Source: Blumeriella jaapii
Lineage: Eukaryota; Ascomycota; Leotiomycetes; Helotiales; Drepanopezizaceae
Assembly (NCBI GenBank): GCA_009599575.1
Contig: VWND01000080.1
Coordinates: 248,001 to 312,000 of the forward strand
Length of the DNA stretch: 64,000 nucleotides
Reading direction: 5' to 3'
Part shown: piece after piece, positions 47,854 through 60,115 of the stretch
Layout: each line of letters begins with the position of its first letter
Numbering within the stretch: the first letter of the stretch is position 1
Translations under genes and position numbers: made by a program
The notes under the pieces: generated by a model
Database searches by the model: none
Told to the model about the DNA's origin: nothing
The model's input: the letters and a program-made list of their open reading frames with translations, nothing else

Positions 47854-49948
47854 ATGGACGCAGCCAGACGCTCTTCGAGAGGCGCTCGCCAACCGCCACA
47901 ATCTACTCCCCAACACTCCTCCGCCTCCTCGAACTCCTCTGGACGCGCAGACAGAGCTACTCGATCGCACAACAAAACGGACTCGCCGCGAAAATTGACG
48001 CCGTCGGGGTCAATGTCCTCAGATACCCCAGATGACGCCATCCGGGCCGCGGTCGAGGATGCTATCCAGACACGTCGGAAGCGCGCTCGGATCGAGGAGC
48101 AGATTAGACCTGTGAAAGCGCAACCTGCTGAACCCAAAGCAGCAAACGGTGCAGATGAAGCGGGAGAGGACGACGAAGCCGTTCGCTGCATATGCGGCTT
48201 CGACGAATACCCAGGCCCGCCACAAGCTGCCGACGAAGACAACAAGACGGGGGTGAAAGAAGGAATTGAAGAGCCCATAATCACATCGGCAGATGTAACC
48301 GAAGATTTGGCCGGCTTCTTCCTGCAATGCGACGTCTGCAAAGTCTGGCAGCACGGTGGCTGCGTGGGAATCATGAATGAGGATACAAGCCCAGACGAGT
48401 ATTTTTGCGAGGAATGTCGGAAGGACCTACACAAGATATATACTGCCTCCAATGGGTAGGTGACGGCTCCGGTTTTCCTACGTTTTGTACCTTATCAACT
48501 TTTCTCCCAGCTCTGGGTCGGCGAGCGCGTGGCGCAGACAGGCAAGTCTGGCGCCTTCAGAGCGCAGAACCGCCCGCAGTACAGATGACGCTCCTGCGTA
48601 AGTTTTTGACCACCTACTAATTTGGAGGGACGCAGGCAACGATACTCGCACTATCTACCCCTATACCAAATCTTTTCCCGAACGACTTCTCGAGCAGCGT
48701 CTTTTTCGAAGGATGGCACGAGATCGCCCAGAGGTAGTAAAAATGGCCGACCATCCTCCAGTCTTCAAAGTCAAGCAAAGAGGAGGTCAACTATGAATAG
48801 CAGAGACGCCGCTTACGACGAGGCCGCGGAGCTGCAGCGAGCGATCGAGGCAAGCAAAGGTCAAAAGAGTGCTGAAAGCACGGATGGAGGAACCACCAGG
48901 CGAGGGAAACGAGGGCGTAGCGACACCGAAGAGTAAGCAGGAGCGTTCTTGAATACGGATTTCAGCGGTTGACGATTGTAGGAAACCCGAAGGGCCGAAG
49001 AGACAACGGACGGCATCGGCGTCTCCGGCGCCTTCTTCTTCCCCGTCACATACATTGCACCAGTCTAATTCTCAAGCCGATTCCGACGATGGGGGAAATG
49101 GAAAACCGAACGGTGCCAAGAAAATCCGAGGGACCGCGGCGCGAAATCATAAGGAGAAGGAGCTGAGAGAAGAACGGGAGAAGTCGAGACAAGAGGCAGC
49201 GACTAAACGGAAAGGCCGTGCTGAGCGTCGGCGGGTTGAGGGTCAGTCTTGCGATAAGTGCGTCGCAAGTATCATGCTAACGCCGAGGATTGCAGACGCG
49301 GAAACGTCAGAGGAAACTCCTCTTGCGCAGAGCGATTCTGTTGCAAAGAGTGCAGAACCTACCGCACCACCAGTGGAACCTCCACCATTGCCTGAGCCTC
49401 TAGCTCCTGAAACGCCGCCGGTGGTACCAGCTCCAGTTCCCCAGAAGAAAGGCGGAAGGCCGCCCAATGCTCGCAAGGGAAAGCTGGGGAAGAATCAGTA
49501 TACAAAGGACCGGGACGTTTCGGAAGCACAAGACCCGCCAGCAAATCGTTCGCAATCGCGAGACGTTGCTAAAGGAGAGGAAAACGGGCCTATCGCGCAG
49601 ACCAAGGTGTCAAATCATGATGTCAAGGTCGCGAAATCAAAGGCCATCAACAGTAAGATCACGATGACGGATATGAAGAAGCGGGTGGCAGCCATCCTCC
49701 AATTCATCTCGCAAACAGAATACGAGCTGGGTGAGTCTATGTTGCCCACCGCCGAGAACACGACGGGGAAGATGCTCCGTGGCCTAGCCGATAGCCTACC
49801 GATGATCAAAGTTAACGGCGAAAATGGCACAAGCTCGAAAGCAGGCGAGACTGGGCAAGCGGCGAGGGAGTTCAAGGATCTTTCTTGCAAGGAGATGATT
49901 ATCGAGTTGACCAAACAGCTCTTGAAGTGGCAAGACGAGTTCACGTAG
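47854..49948 (+). CDS. CTI6: PHD-finger protein, CTI6-like (Rpd3L histone deacetylase complex type)
   Basis: Chromatin reader. Five exons join to 632 residues: 47854-48455, 48511-48597, 48636-48932, 48982-49241, 49296-49948; introns GT-AG, the second only 38 bases. The PHD finger covers about 112-189: CICGF, then FFLQCDVCKVWQHGGCVGI, ending in YFCEECR, a complete C4HC3 set with the aromatic-rich face expected for methyl-lysine binding. Then come QRYSHYLPL, the conserved KRRSTMNSRDAAYDE, a basic nuclear region (NHKEKELREEREKSRQEAA), an AT-hook-like KKGGRPPNARKGK and a C-terminal MKKRVAAILQFISQTEYE helix. PHD, RDAAYDE and the C-terminal helix together match fungal Cti6-type proteins. I infer Rpd3L membership from yeast. 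Confidence 0.88.
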
Positions 49949-51409
49949 AGGCACTGGGCTGGCATCATCAACGTAGGGGCCGGGATCACGGAATTGCGGA
50001 GTTTTGGTTCACGGTGTCCTGGGTTGTGGCGGCGCTCGAGGGAAGGCTACCTATTGCTATGATGATACCCTTCTCCATCTTTGAGGTGGCCTGCATGTAT
50101 CGCTCACGCAAACCTGCCCGAAGGTGGTACTTTCTCGAGACGTACAGTACCACCAGCAGTATTTAATGGATGATACTGGAACCAAGTATTAAACCCTCCA
50201 CCATTCCCCTCCTTGCATTTGATGTACTGTAATCTGCTGAGCCGCGTGTCCCTTCCCTTAGTTCATTGTGCTTTGACTTGCAGATCTTTGATCTCACGGC
50301 TAGCCCGAGGAGCGAAGCGGGTAGATCGCAAGACTACCTACGCACAGTAAGGTAAGTATACTCAGTAAGCGTCAATGTTAGACAATAGGGGAACCACGGG
50401 ATGGGCAAGATGGGCAAGATGGGGATTTCTTTAATTTCTTTGTGTTTGGCATTGCAGTGCAGTTGCGCGCAAGCGGGGAGTCTGGATATGTGGGCGATCA
50501 CCTAGTACCGTGCAGTACTGTATGTATGTACATACGGTACAGTACGTGTGTATCCATCCACATAAGCTCCTATCTATTGGATGTGTGCAATGCCGAGAAA
50601 CTTGGGATGTACAGGATACAGTATGTACACACTGTATGTAATAAAAATAAGGTTGGCAGATGTGAAACTAACTATTGTCTGTCTGTCTTGTGTTTGGTGT
50701 ATTTGATAAGTGTAGAGAGAGATGTCGATAGATCCACCGAAAATCTCTTTTCGAGTGTAGTTTTCTCGGGCCGCGGGGTGGCTTTGGAAGAGGGGAGAGG
50801 GGAGAGGAAATTATCATCGATCTGAGCTGCCCGAAAGAATCGCTTGGTATTGTAAGTGATATGTAGTGGTCGAAGGAAAGATGTACCTACTGTATGTAGA
50901 TGTGAAGGGGGGCGGGGGGGAGCTTACGTTCGATATTAGCTTACCTATCAGTCCCCTCGGGACTCCAATAGACAGAACACGAGATGTTTGTACCGTACAG
51001 CGATCCATTGCATGCTTAAACAGTTCATCAGCCCCCCCTCAGCCCGCCCCAGCGAGTGCGCGCTCTTTCTTTCTCTGTGCATATACTTATGCATCTGAAG
51101 GACTTGGAATCAGTCTCTAACAAAGGGTTTGTAGGAAAACCAAACCCACTTCCTGCTTATTGGGAAGTGTGAGATGTTACCTTGCGTACTTCTTGATGTG
51201 ATGATTGATGCGTGTCGGGCTTTTAAGCGAGACTGAGCTTAACCGAATGATCGAGGGATTAAATGAACAGATTGGTGGATGTATCAATACAAGATGATGG
51301 TATATACACAGGACCGGGACGGGGTTCCTGTTATTTGGTCAGGCCAGCTGCGCCTACCAGGTTGACGAATGGAGAGCCCACAGACGTTGAAAGTAAAGTC
51401 TTGGGTCTT
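49949..51409. other. Intergenic between convergent genes
   Basis: 1.46 kb with TACTGTAC/TACAGTAC motifs at about 50142, 50225, 50513-50546 and 50618-50640. No coding or RNA gene features recognised. Confidence 0.5.
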
Positions 51410-52407
51410 TCACTCCTCGCCTTCTTCATCCTCACTAACCTCCTCCCCAGCCTCCATAGCCTTCAGCCTCCTCCTCGCAGCCCGCGCTCTCTTCTTCTCC
51501 AGCAGCTTCTTCAGATTCTTCGCCACGTTGAACACCCCCCCCGTGCCCGTCCCACACGCGGCACACGCAGGGTCCTTCCTATACCGCTTCAACGCGCAGC
51601 TCTCGCAGAAGTAATGGCCGCACTTCGTCACGATCGGATCCCGATACTTCTCCCTGCAAATGACGCACGCGAAAGGAATCCCCGCCAGGACCTCATCCTC
51701 GTCGCCCGAGTCCTCTTCCTCCGCGTCCCGGTTCGCGCTCGCGATCTTGGTACCGGCAATGACCTTCTTGCCCTTGGTGACGTTCTCCCACTCCTTGTCG
51801 AGCTGCCAGCCGGCTTTGTAATCCTCTCTGGCGTGCAGGTATTTGCAGTTGTCGCCGAAGCCGCAGAAGCCCGTCTGCTTGTAGTCCTTGCAGACGTCGG
51901 GCGCGAAATCGGTCACGGTGATGGTGCGGATGTTGGTCGGCGCCTTCACGGGCCCCACGACTCGGTTCGGCGCATCGGGGTTCTTCTGGATGAAGGTCGT
52001 CGCGTTCGCGAGACCTTTGTACGTCCCCTCGGCCGGCGCGGCCCTTGTGCTCCCGAGCAGGTTCCTGCGGGAGAGGGCGTCGGTGGCATTCTCGTCGTAC
52101 CAGTTCGTCTGCTTGGTGGCGTCGTTGGAGCTCTTGATGGTGGCGCTGCGGTCGGCGGTGAACTTGGTCGCCGCGTGGTCGGATGCGCGCGTCGTGGTGT
52201 GCTGGGAGGAGACGGTGACGGCGCCGTGTTCTTCCTCCGACGCTTGATCTTGCGCCCGGCGTCGTCTTCGGAGGAAGAGTAAGACCCGGAGTCGCTGTCT
52301 GAGACTGGAGGAGGCGTGGCGGCGCGCTTTCTGATCGTGGACTTGCCGGCGCGCTTCTTAAAGATGGCGACGGGCGCGGGTGGTGGTGGTGCTTCCGTGG
52401 ACTCCAT
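51410..52407 (-). CDS. CWC24: Pre-mRNA-splicing factor CWC24 (CCCH + RING), one frame break
   Basis: Spliceosome-associated factor that acts near the first catalytic step. Single exon. Order: Lys/Arg/Ser-rich N-terminus (KKRAGKSTIRKRAATPPP, KIKRRRKN), DATKQTNWYDENATD, GTYKGLANATTFIQKNPDAP, NIRTITVTDFAPDVCKDYK. The CCCH finger is CKDYKQTGFCGFGDNCKYLH, followed by GWQLDKEWENVTKGKK. The RING is CVICREKYRDPIVTKCGHYF, then CESCALKRYRKDPACAACG. It ends in a basic helix and acidic tail. KRRRKNTA and AVTVSSQHTTTRASDH lie in different frames; the switch is at about 52219-52227 in the GC-only text cggcgccg. One missing base explains it and gives 332 residues. No intron fits. Both zinc fingers lie after the break. 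A 339-residue plus frame across this gene is its shadow. Confidence 0.88.
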
Positions 52408-53421
52408 TGGGCATGGATACGTGGGTGGGTGGAAGGGAGGGGGTGAGATGTCGAGCGTGGAATCTGGAGGGGGTGGTGTTGCAGCTGGGAAGACGCTCAC
52501 TGCTCACTGCTCAACGCTCAACGTTTCTCAGCCGTCCAGCCCACGGATGGCGAGGCTGAGGCTGAGGCCAAGGCTGAGCAGCGGCTCTGCGGCTCTGGGA
52601 CGGCGAGGCAGGCTGACTAATGCCATCCACAGCGGCTCACAGGTCCCACGCGCTCGGACGCTGATGGTGATAGTGACGCAGGCTGCTCGCGGCTAGCTAG
52701 CCGCTAACCCAATCGAGATGGCGCGCTCCTGGTCGCGAATCGCCATCGACTTTTCGACTTTCGACCTTTGACCTGCGACCTTCGACCTGCGACTTGCGAC
52801 CGTCGACCGTCGACCTTCCTGTCCCATCTGGTGCCGCGTCAGGTCCCCCCGTCCCTCTTCCCTCCCCCCCCTCCCCCCCTCCCCTTCTCCACTTCACCTC
52901 CGCTTCCTTGTCGCTTTGTTTACGCCGCACAACCTTCAACCTTCAACCTTCAACCTCAACTTCGGCTCCTCTTATCAATCATTTCAATCCCATCCAATCA
53001 TTCCGTTCAGTCCGATCAGTCCGCTGCGTCGCCGTGGCACCGGCATTAATCCTACAAACACACAATCAAATCAAATCAATCCACAATCCACAATCCAATC
53101 CACAATCACAATCCACAATCCACAATCCATCCTCGCTCGCACGCGTGGGGCTGCTCATCATCTAATTGAACTGTCTTGGTCCCCAGCGGAGACTTGGCCG
53201 ACCGGCGCTTTTCGGGCTGCCAATCAACACTCACCCGCGTTCAAAAGCAACAGCATCGCCCGCCTGGTGAGACTCCACGACTCTTCTTTGTGTCCGTTGC
53301 GGATCCACGAGAGGGCGTCGCACAATCCTCCGCCCGTCTGTCGGCCCTGCACCTCTTGGATCACAGAGCTCACCTGCAGCGCGGGTGTTCTCTGATCGTG
53401 AAGCGTGCAGGAGAAGCATCG
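52408..53421. promoter_or_regulatory. Divergent promoter region, CWC24 / ApsA
   Basis: 1.0 kb between two divergent starts. It contains short direct repeats: GACCTTTGACCTGCGAC units (about 52757-52820), CTTCAAC units (about 52929-52958) and CACAATC units (about 53066-53131). Long frames here are repeat translations. Confidence 0.6.
53064..53131. repeat. (ACAATCC)n direct repeats
   Basis: About eight irregular copies of CACAATC/ACAATCC in the ApsA leader region. Confidence 0.8.
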
Positions 53422-56400
53422 ATGACTTCTTCCCTGGCGGCAGACCAGCCGTACCTGGCACCGCATCCGGACCCAGAATCCCCAGATCATCGGGATCCCT
53501 TCTCCTCCTCGACCGCGAGCCACCACGGCCGATTCTCCCAGTTCGACAACCAGCTGTTTGCTCTCGGCCCGACCGCATCGCCCGACCAGGCAAAGCGCGC
53601 CCTGGAAGCCCATCTCGCCGAGACGGAGCGGCGAATACAGGATGCTTCCAAATTGGGAACCACGCTGGTGCAACAGCGGAAGGATCTGGCAGATCGTCTG
53701 AAAGATGTCGAGATGCAGCAGGGCGAGGCGGACATCACGCCGGAACTCCGGCAGAAGCTTCTCGAGGTCGAGAAGGAGTACAACGAGGTCGGGCGCGAGT
53801 CCGCGAGGGCCTTTCTCCAGAAGCCGCGAGTCTCGAGCGCTGAAGCCGCCGGCGGGTCGCCGTTCGCCGGGGACAAGGTAATACGCTCCCGCCAAGCGGT
53901 CGTCGATCTGCGCTAACGTACCACAGCGCTCTGTAAGCCCGTCGAAGTTCGAGAGTCAAGCTACAGGTTCGCCCACCAAGTTAAGTGTGCCGAATCGGAA
54001 GCAGCGAAACCAACCTTCCAATCGAGTCCACGATATCGAATTTGCGACGGAGATCAGCACCTCGCTCCTGTCGCAGGTGCGCCATCTTCAAGCGTTGTTA
54101 TCCGAAAAGGAGGAGTCGCTGAAAACCGTCACGCTGGAAAAGTCGAGGTTGGAAATCGAGGCGGAAGGCTTCCACCAGCGACTCAGGAGCCTCGATGAGA
54201 GCGAGCACCGATACAAGGACGAGAACTGGAACTTGGAGACCCAGATCCATGAGTACCTCGCATCGGCAAAGGCAGCAGCGGACCGGGAGAAGAAGTTGAA
54301 TCACAACCTCAGTCTCTTGCAAGCGGAGAAGAGCGCTGCTCAGAAAGAGCTTGACGACATCAAGCTGAGCCATGCAAAGCTCTCCGAAGAGCATGCATCA
54401 GCCATCAAACACCATGAAGCAGAGCTTGGAAGTGTCAAGCGGAGCATGACCTTGGCCGATAACGAGCGAGGGGCTTTGCAACGAAAGGTTGAGGAATTGA
54501 CGGGTCAAAACCAGGAGCTCGCCAGAGCGTTTGCCCATCAACGAGGCAGGCTGGATGACCGGGAACACAACAGAGGACTGACAGACGAGGATTTCGAGAC
54601 AGCCCCGGACAACGTCACTCCTGAGCACTCTCCGCCGCCGTCCCCCACCAAGGGAACCCCGAGACACAGTATGCTCGAATCCGAGACGCTGAAGAGCTCC
54701 TTGCACCATGCCCATCGGATGATCCAAAATCTCAAGGGAAACATTCACAGAGAAAAGACCGAGAAGCTGGAACTCAAGCGCATGCTTCAGGATGCAAGAG
54801 ACGAATTGGACGCCCGCCGAGGAGAGTTTGGCTCTGCCAATGGGAAGAGAAGTCGCAAGGTCGATTCTAGGGAGTTCAAGAAGCCGAAGCTGCCCGGCCA
54901 TCTGGGAGGATCAAGGAGTAGCAAGAGCGAGATTTTGATGACTGATCCAGACTGGGAAGAAGACGATAGCCAGAAGAGCCCGAGTCACGCGGCTTCCAGA
55001 GCTGCTACTGGGACCAGTGGGTTTGCTGGATCCGGCAATGACTCGAGCGACGTTTTCGAAACTGCTGCCGAGCAAGACTCAACCGATGATTTCGAGACCG
55101 CAAACGAACGCGGAACCGAGACCGAGGGCTTCCAGACCGGTGTCGAAGACATGAGTGACGACTCCACCGAAACCCAGGGGCCTGGAGATAGCGCGCGATC
55201 AAGACCGACGCCGGTTGCTTTGACCATGGCAGGAAACAGAAACTCATTCCAAAGTACCGCCTCTGGGTCTGGGGACGAGTACAGCTACGAAGAAGTGAAG
55301 ACCCCAGTTGCGCAACCACAAAGACTCCGCCTGAGAGTCGGCCGGGGTACTCACCGACGCTCGAGAACCGTGAGCGATGTGCCTTCATTCAAAGACGGCA
55401 GCCCTGCCAGTTTTCTGAGCAGCAGCCGAGACGGAACACCTCAAGTTGCCGGTCAGAGTTTGTTTGCTGAACTCGGTGACTTGAGCGATGAGGAAGACTC
55501 GATGCAGGGCACTCCAAGCCGCAGCAGCTATGCTTCTCAGACCGCCACGCCGTTGTCGCGGCGCTCTAGCAGAAAGCCAGTTCTTGGTGATGCGCCCATT
55601 CTTCTACCCTCGATACCTCCTGTACCACGACTACCAATGGTCGATTCTGAGACGATGACTGATGCATGGGAGCCGGCTCCGGCTACGTCGATAACCTCCG
55701 CTCCCTTGATCGTTGGTGGCTTGACAGGTGCTGCCTTGACAGGTGCCGCCTTATCTGAGGCGGCACATCTCGCCGCCCCTACCGATGGGTTCCCTGACTC
55801 TGATGCCGCGTCTGCAATGGGTGACAACCACGTTCTGACAGTGCCAGAGCTCAAACGTTTGTTTATGGATAATCACACTTCCACTGATCCAGAGCCAATC
55901 CGGGTCATGATTGACAGTCATACCTCACCAGAGCCGATAGTGCTCCGGATTATGAGTGACAACCACACTTCTACTGATCCAGAGCCAGTCCGGGTCATGG
56001 TCGACAGCCATACCTCACCAGAGCCGATAGTGGTCCGGATTATGAGTGACAACCACACTTCAACTGATCCAGAGCCAGTTCGGGTCATGATTGACAGCCA
56101 TACCTCACCAGAGCCGATAGTGGTCCGGATTATGAGTGACAACCACACTTCCACTGATCCAGAGCCTGTTCGGGTCATGATTGACAATCATACCTCACCA
56201 GAGCCGATAGTGGTCCGAATCATGAATGACAATCATACCTCGCCCGAGCCAGAATTGGTTCGAATTATGAGCGACAACTACACTTCAACAGATCCAGAAC
56301 CAGTCCGGGTCGTGGGTGATTATACCTCGACTGAGCCAGTCCTGGCTAGGATTAAGAGCGATAATTATACCTCCAATGAGCCAGAAGTGGTCCGAATCAT

Positions 56401-59057
56401 GAATGACAATCATACCTCAACCGAGCCAGAAGTGGTCCGAATCATGAGTGACAACCACACCTCGATGGAGCCAATCCTGGTGAAAATTATGAACGACAAT
56501 CATACATCCACCGAGCCAGAAGTGGTCCGAATCATGAGTGACAACCATACCTCGATGGAGCCAATCCTGGTGAAAATTATGAGCGACAATCATACATCCA
56601 CCGAGCCAGAAGTGGTCCGAATCATGAGTGACAACCATACCTCGATGGAGCCAATCCTGGTGAAAATTATGAACGACAATCATACGTCGACTGATCCTGA
56701 GCCAGTACGCGTCATGTGTGATGGCTTCACTGCAACGGACACTCCTGTCAAAGTGATCATGTTGGATGCTGCAAGTCAATGGGTCGAAGAGCAGTCAGAC
56801 ACGAACACCAGAACCGTCCTCGCAATTGTTCGTGGGGACCAGTCGAGGCCTATTTCCGACTCCACCTTTAGCACTAGGAGCTCCCAGTATGAATCCGAAG
56901 CTATGGAGGAAAACCTCGCCAAATTCCCGCCGCCACCAGAATCTCGCTCTCAAACTCCCAAGGCTGGCCTGGACATTTCGGGGGCAGTCGTCACTCCACT
57001 TGAATCCACAGAAGCTCCCCCAAGTATGCCTCCCGCTGCTCCTAAACCAGGTCCTTTGGCGTTCTCTTCTATCAATTTCGTCGATACCGAGCCCACCTCT
57101 CCTAGAAGTCCTTGGCGAAATGCCATCATCATCCCTCGAGACGACTTGGATGGAGAAGCACAGACTGCTATGGAGCAACCGCAGACTCCCAGTGGTGCTT
57201 TCGGTGGGTTTGGCCGGAACAGGAACACGGTACCTATTACACCGGTCATTGCCGAGGACGATACTCGCCAATCTCCTAGAGATTCTCCGAAAATGGGCAC
57301 GCCCGATTCTCAACGTCCACTCAAGGAAGTCTCCGGAAACCCTCACGAACATACTGCGAAGAAGGTGGTCCGCGCTGAGAACATCGATGAGAGCTCCCAG
57401 ACCGCGTTGACATCAGAGCAGATTGACGCATTGCAGCGTCACAAAGATGATGCCTCGTCTGCATCTTCTCGCGGCACCGTGATACCGGCTGCTCTGCGAA
57501 TCCGGAAGTCGCAAGACAGCTTGGGGAGTGGGGGCAGAGCCAAATTGAAGCCGACCGACGCCGACGTCTTCTACGATCCTGCCCTCACGAAGAGATCTGG
57601 CAGCGCTGGCAGTGTACGCAACAACTCGATCTCAAGTATACACCCGCCACTGCCTATGGATCACAAGCAAGTTATAGCTGCCGCTGCTCGACGTTCTGGG
57701 TCTTCTTCTGGGGGGGCCGGCAGCATGGGTCCGTCGTTATTGCCGAACTCTACACAACGCTCCGGATCCTCTTCTGGGGGTATCGGTAGCATGGGTCCTC
57801 CACCCGTGCCAGCCACTGCCTCCAAGAACCCTTCATTCAGACCTGCAACACCAAGCTCGAAGCCACCTTTGAGCCCCTCCTCATTGCGAACCAATGGCAC
57901 GACCCCCAGACCAATTTACTCATCCGCTGGCACCATCGAAGTCCATTCGCCTCCCCGCACTGGCAAGTCCAGAGCGTCTTCAATATCGTCGTTTGCGTCG
58001 GAGATTGATAGCCGCTTCAACATAGGCGCCGGCTTGCCGCATGGCATCGAGCCGGGTACCGATCCTCGCATGATCAATGCTATCACCCAGACCATGATTG
58101 GAGAGTATCTCTGGAAGTACACCAGAAAAGCTGGTCGTGGGGTCATGTCAGAAAACCGGCACCGACGTTACTTCTGGGTTCATCCTTACACTAGAACTCT
58201 CTACTGGAGCGATCGCGATCCATCCGCAGCAGGCCGAGCTGAGTTGAAGGCAAAGAGTGTGCCGATTGAAGCAGTCAGAGTTGTCACCGACGACAATCCC
58301 ATGCCTCCTGGGTTGCATAGGAAGAGTTTGGTCATCATGACCCCAGGCCGAGCTGTCAAGTTTACTGCAACGACTGGGCAACGCCACGAGACGTGGTTCA
58401 ATGCCTTGTCATACTTGCTCCTTCGGACCGAGGAGAATGCCGTCGTGGACACGGCTTCTGTGGCCAACGGTGCGCTGAGCCAGGATGAAGTTGACGAGTT
58501 CAACCCAGCATATGGGAGCCGCAGCACTCGTCATGGTGCAGCTTCTCTTTCTTCGTACAATAGCCGCACAACTCACAATGACTCCCCGCTGCCAAAACTA
58601 CTATCGCCCCTCAACCCCATCTAGCTACCTCGACATCATCCCATCCATCGGGTGGGACGTTGAACCGGTTGAGCAACTACTGGAAATCAGGCGACGCAGC
58701 CAAGACTTTCTCGAGCCGGAGAAGCAGGTATAGCAGCAGACCTGCTGTCGAGAATGCTGGGTTCTACGAGGCTAGTGAAGTCCATGATAGTGCCGAAGAT
58801 CTGAGAGAACATTATGAGAAGCAAGACCGGGAATCTGACAGACTAGAGAATGTCAGAGCATGCTGTGATGGTAAGTGCATAGGCATGAGATCTATCCACA
58901 TTTCTGACTTCATACAGGCAAACACGACGTTGGTCATCTTCACAGCCATTCCGGCAGAGGGCGCCACTCCTCCGCGATGGTCGGCACCTCACCCAGTGCG
59001 ACGCCACGCAACAACACTACCAAGAGCCGCCACAGCACGTTGCGCAAGACCGATTAA
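53422..59057 (+). CDS. apsA: ApsA/Num1-type cortical nuclear-migration protein, one frame break near the 3' end
   Basis: Large cortex protein that anchors dynein for nuclear positioning. Exons 53422-53877, 53927-58870 and 58918-59057; introns 53878-53926 and 58871-58917 are GT-AG. Domains: Ser-rich start, coiled coil from about residue 50, VHDIEFATEISTSLLSQVRH opening a long coiled coil to about 450, acidic/Ser-Thr linkers, a 15-residue tandem repeat (55864-56718), then a C-terminal PH domain from MIGEYLWKYTRKAG through RYFWVHPYTRTLYWSD to FTATTGQRHETWFNALSYLL. At the CCCC run 58584-58587 the frame stops after 1717 residues (58624). One extra C restores the frame and links to GTLNRLSNYWKSG, EASEVHDSAEDLRE, and RLENVRACCDG, then KHDVGHLHS after the last intron, giving 1846 residues. 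A. nidulans ApsA ends similarly, so I extend to 59057. Confidence 0.92.
55864..56718 (+). repeat. In-frame tandem repeat inside ApsA, 19 units of about 45 bases
   Basis: Unit consensus M-x-D-N-H-T-S-T-[DE]-P-E-P-V-R-[VI], 15 residues (one unit 14). Early units alternate DNHTSTDPEPVRV with DSHTSPEPIVVRI, making a 90-base higher-order unit. Later units alternate DNHTSTEPEVVRI with DNHTSMEPILVKI. Near-identical DNA copies suggest recent expansion. Confidence 0.95.
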
Positions 59058-60025
59058 ACAACAATACTACCTAGCACCTCATACGTGCTACTACGTCCCG
59101 AACCAGGGCACTCTCTTTACTCGGCGACCGCCATGTCTTTCCTAAACTTTTCGTCATACAAGCAGCAAAACCCAATCCGCCTGAGTGCGCATCACGGCCT
59201 TTGTCGTACGATCGATCCGATCGCCTTTTCTTTGTCCTTTTTTCTTTGTCTTCTGTGTAGGTGTGTGTAACGAATTTTGTACGTGTCTTTGGCGATCTTT
59301 GGGGAGTTGATTGAGATGAAAGCGATAATGGGAAGGGGAATTGCACGCAGTGATTTGCGGCCTTGGCTTTGGCCCTGGCTTGGGTTGATTTGCATGTTTT
59401 GTTTTTATGTGCATTGATGGAGCGCAAAGGTTAAGGAGGGAGAAGAGAGGCAGGGAGTGTCCTATTTTGATGCGGTCGGGTGGTGGTAGCCGAGTATGCG
59501 ATGGGGGAGGATGCTAAGCAAGGCAAGATTGACTGCGGTTACAGTAGGACGCAGAGGATGATAATGTTCAGGAAGAGTTTTTGATCTTGAAATGCCTCAC
59601 CACCCACTTGACTTGCTCGATCGGCTGCTTCTTTTCCATGATACATGCATCTCAAATCCAACAACTTATTTAAGCTGGCTAAAAGTTAATGTAATCAACA
59701 CACTAAAACAACATTCAGAGAGAAAATTCAATAAGCCTGCGAACTGAAGGAGATTTCTAGAGCAAAGTAGGTTGTACATTCAGAACAGTACTGTACAGTA
59801 TTTAAAGGCTTGTGTCAAAACTGAACCGCCAATCAAAAAGAGGCCTCGCTCGCCCCACATCAGACGAAACCTGAGGCGAGAATCCTTCCCACAAACCTCC
59901 CACAAACCTCCCACAAGAAACTCTAGATGAATTTCACCAACACAAAAAGAAAAATGCTATAACTAGGAGGAACTAGCACTTGTATATGGATCTGGGCGTA
60001 GGGGGAAGATGTCAAAAACGAAATT
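59058..60025. other. Intergenic downstream of ApsA
   Basis: Probable ApsA 3' UTR, then AT-rich DNA (about 59650-59760) with a TACTGTACAGTA palindrome at about 59788-59799. No gene recognised. Confidence 0.5.
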
Positions 60026-60115
60026 TGCAACCGCCGTGAATTGAACACGAACCTCCACCTGGCTCGCCTCGAGGAGGCTGGAAGGGTGGAATCCTAACCA
60101 TTGGACCACGGAAGC
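60026..60115 (-). tRNA. tRNA-Gly(TCC)-like gene or pseudogene, 18-base intron
   Basis: Folding by eye on minus: acceptor GCTTCCG, TG, D-arm GTCC-AATGGTTA-GGAT (A box TGGTCCAATGG), anticodon stem CCACC/GGTGG, loop CTTCCA with T33 and purine 37, an intron of about 18 bases after position 37, T-arm TCGTG-TTCAATT-CACGG (B box GTTCAATTC), acceptor CGGTTGC. Anticodon reads TCC. Two T-T mismatches in the acceptor stem and a G-T pair in the T-stem are unusual, so it may be decayed. A T5 tract (plus-strand A at 60014-60018) 8 bases downstream suits Pol III termination. Confidence 0.55.

Noticed and set aside
51263..52282. 339-residue frame antisense to CWC24
   Set aside because: The minus strand encodes clear CCCH and RING motifs; the plus frame is Arg/Leu/Val-rich shadow.
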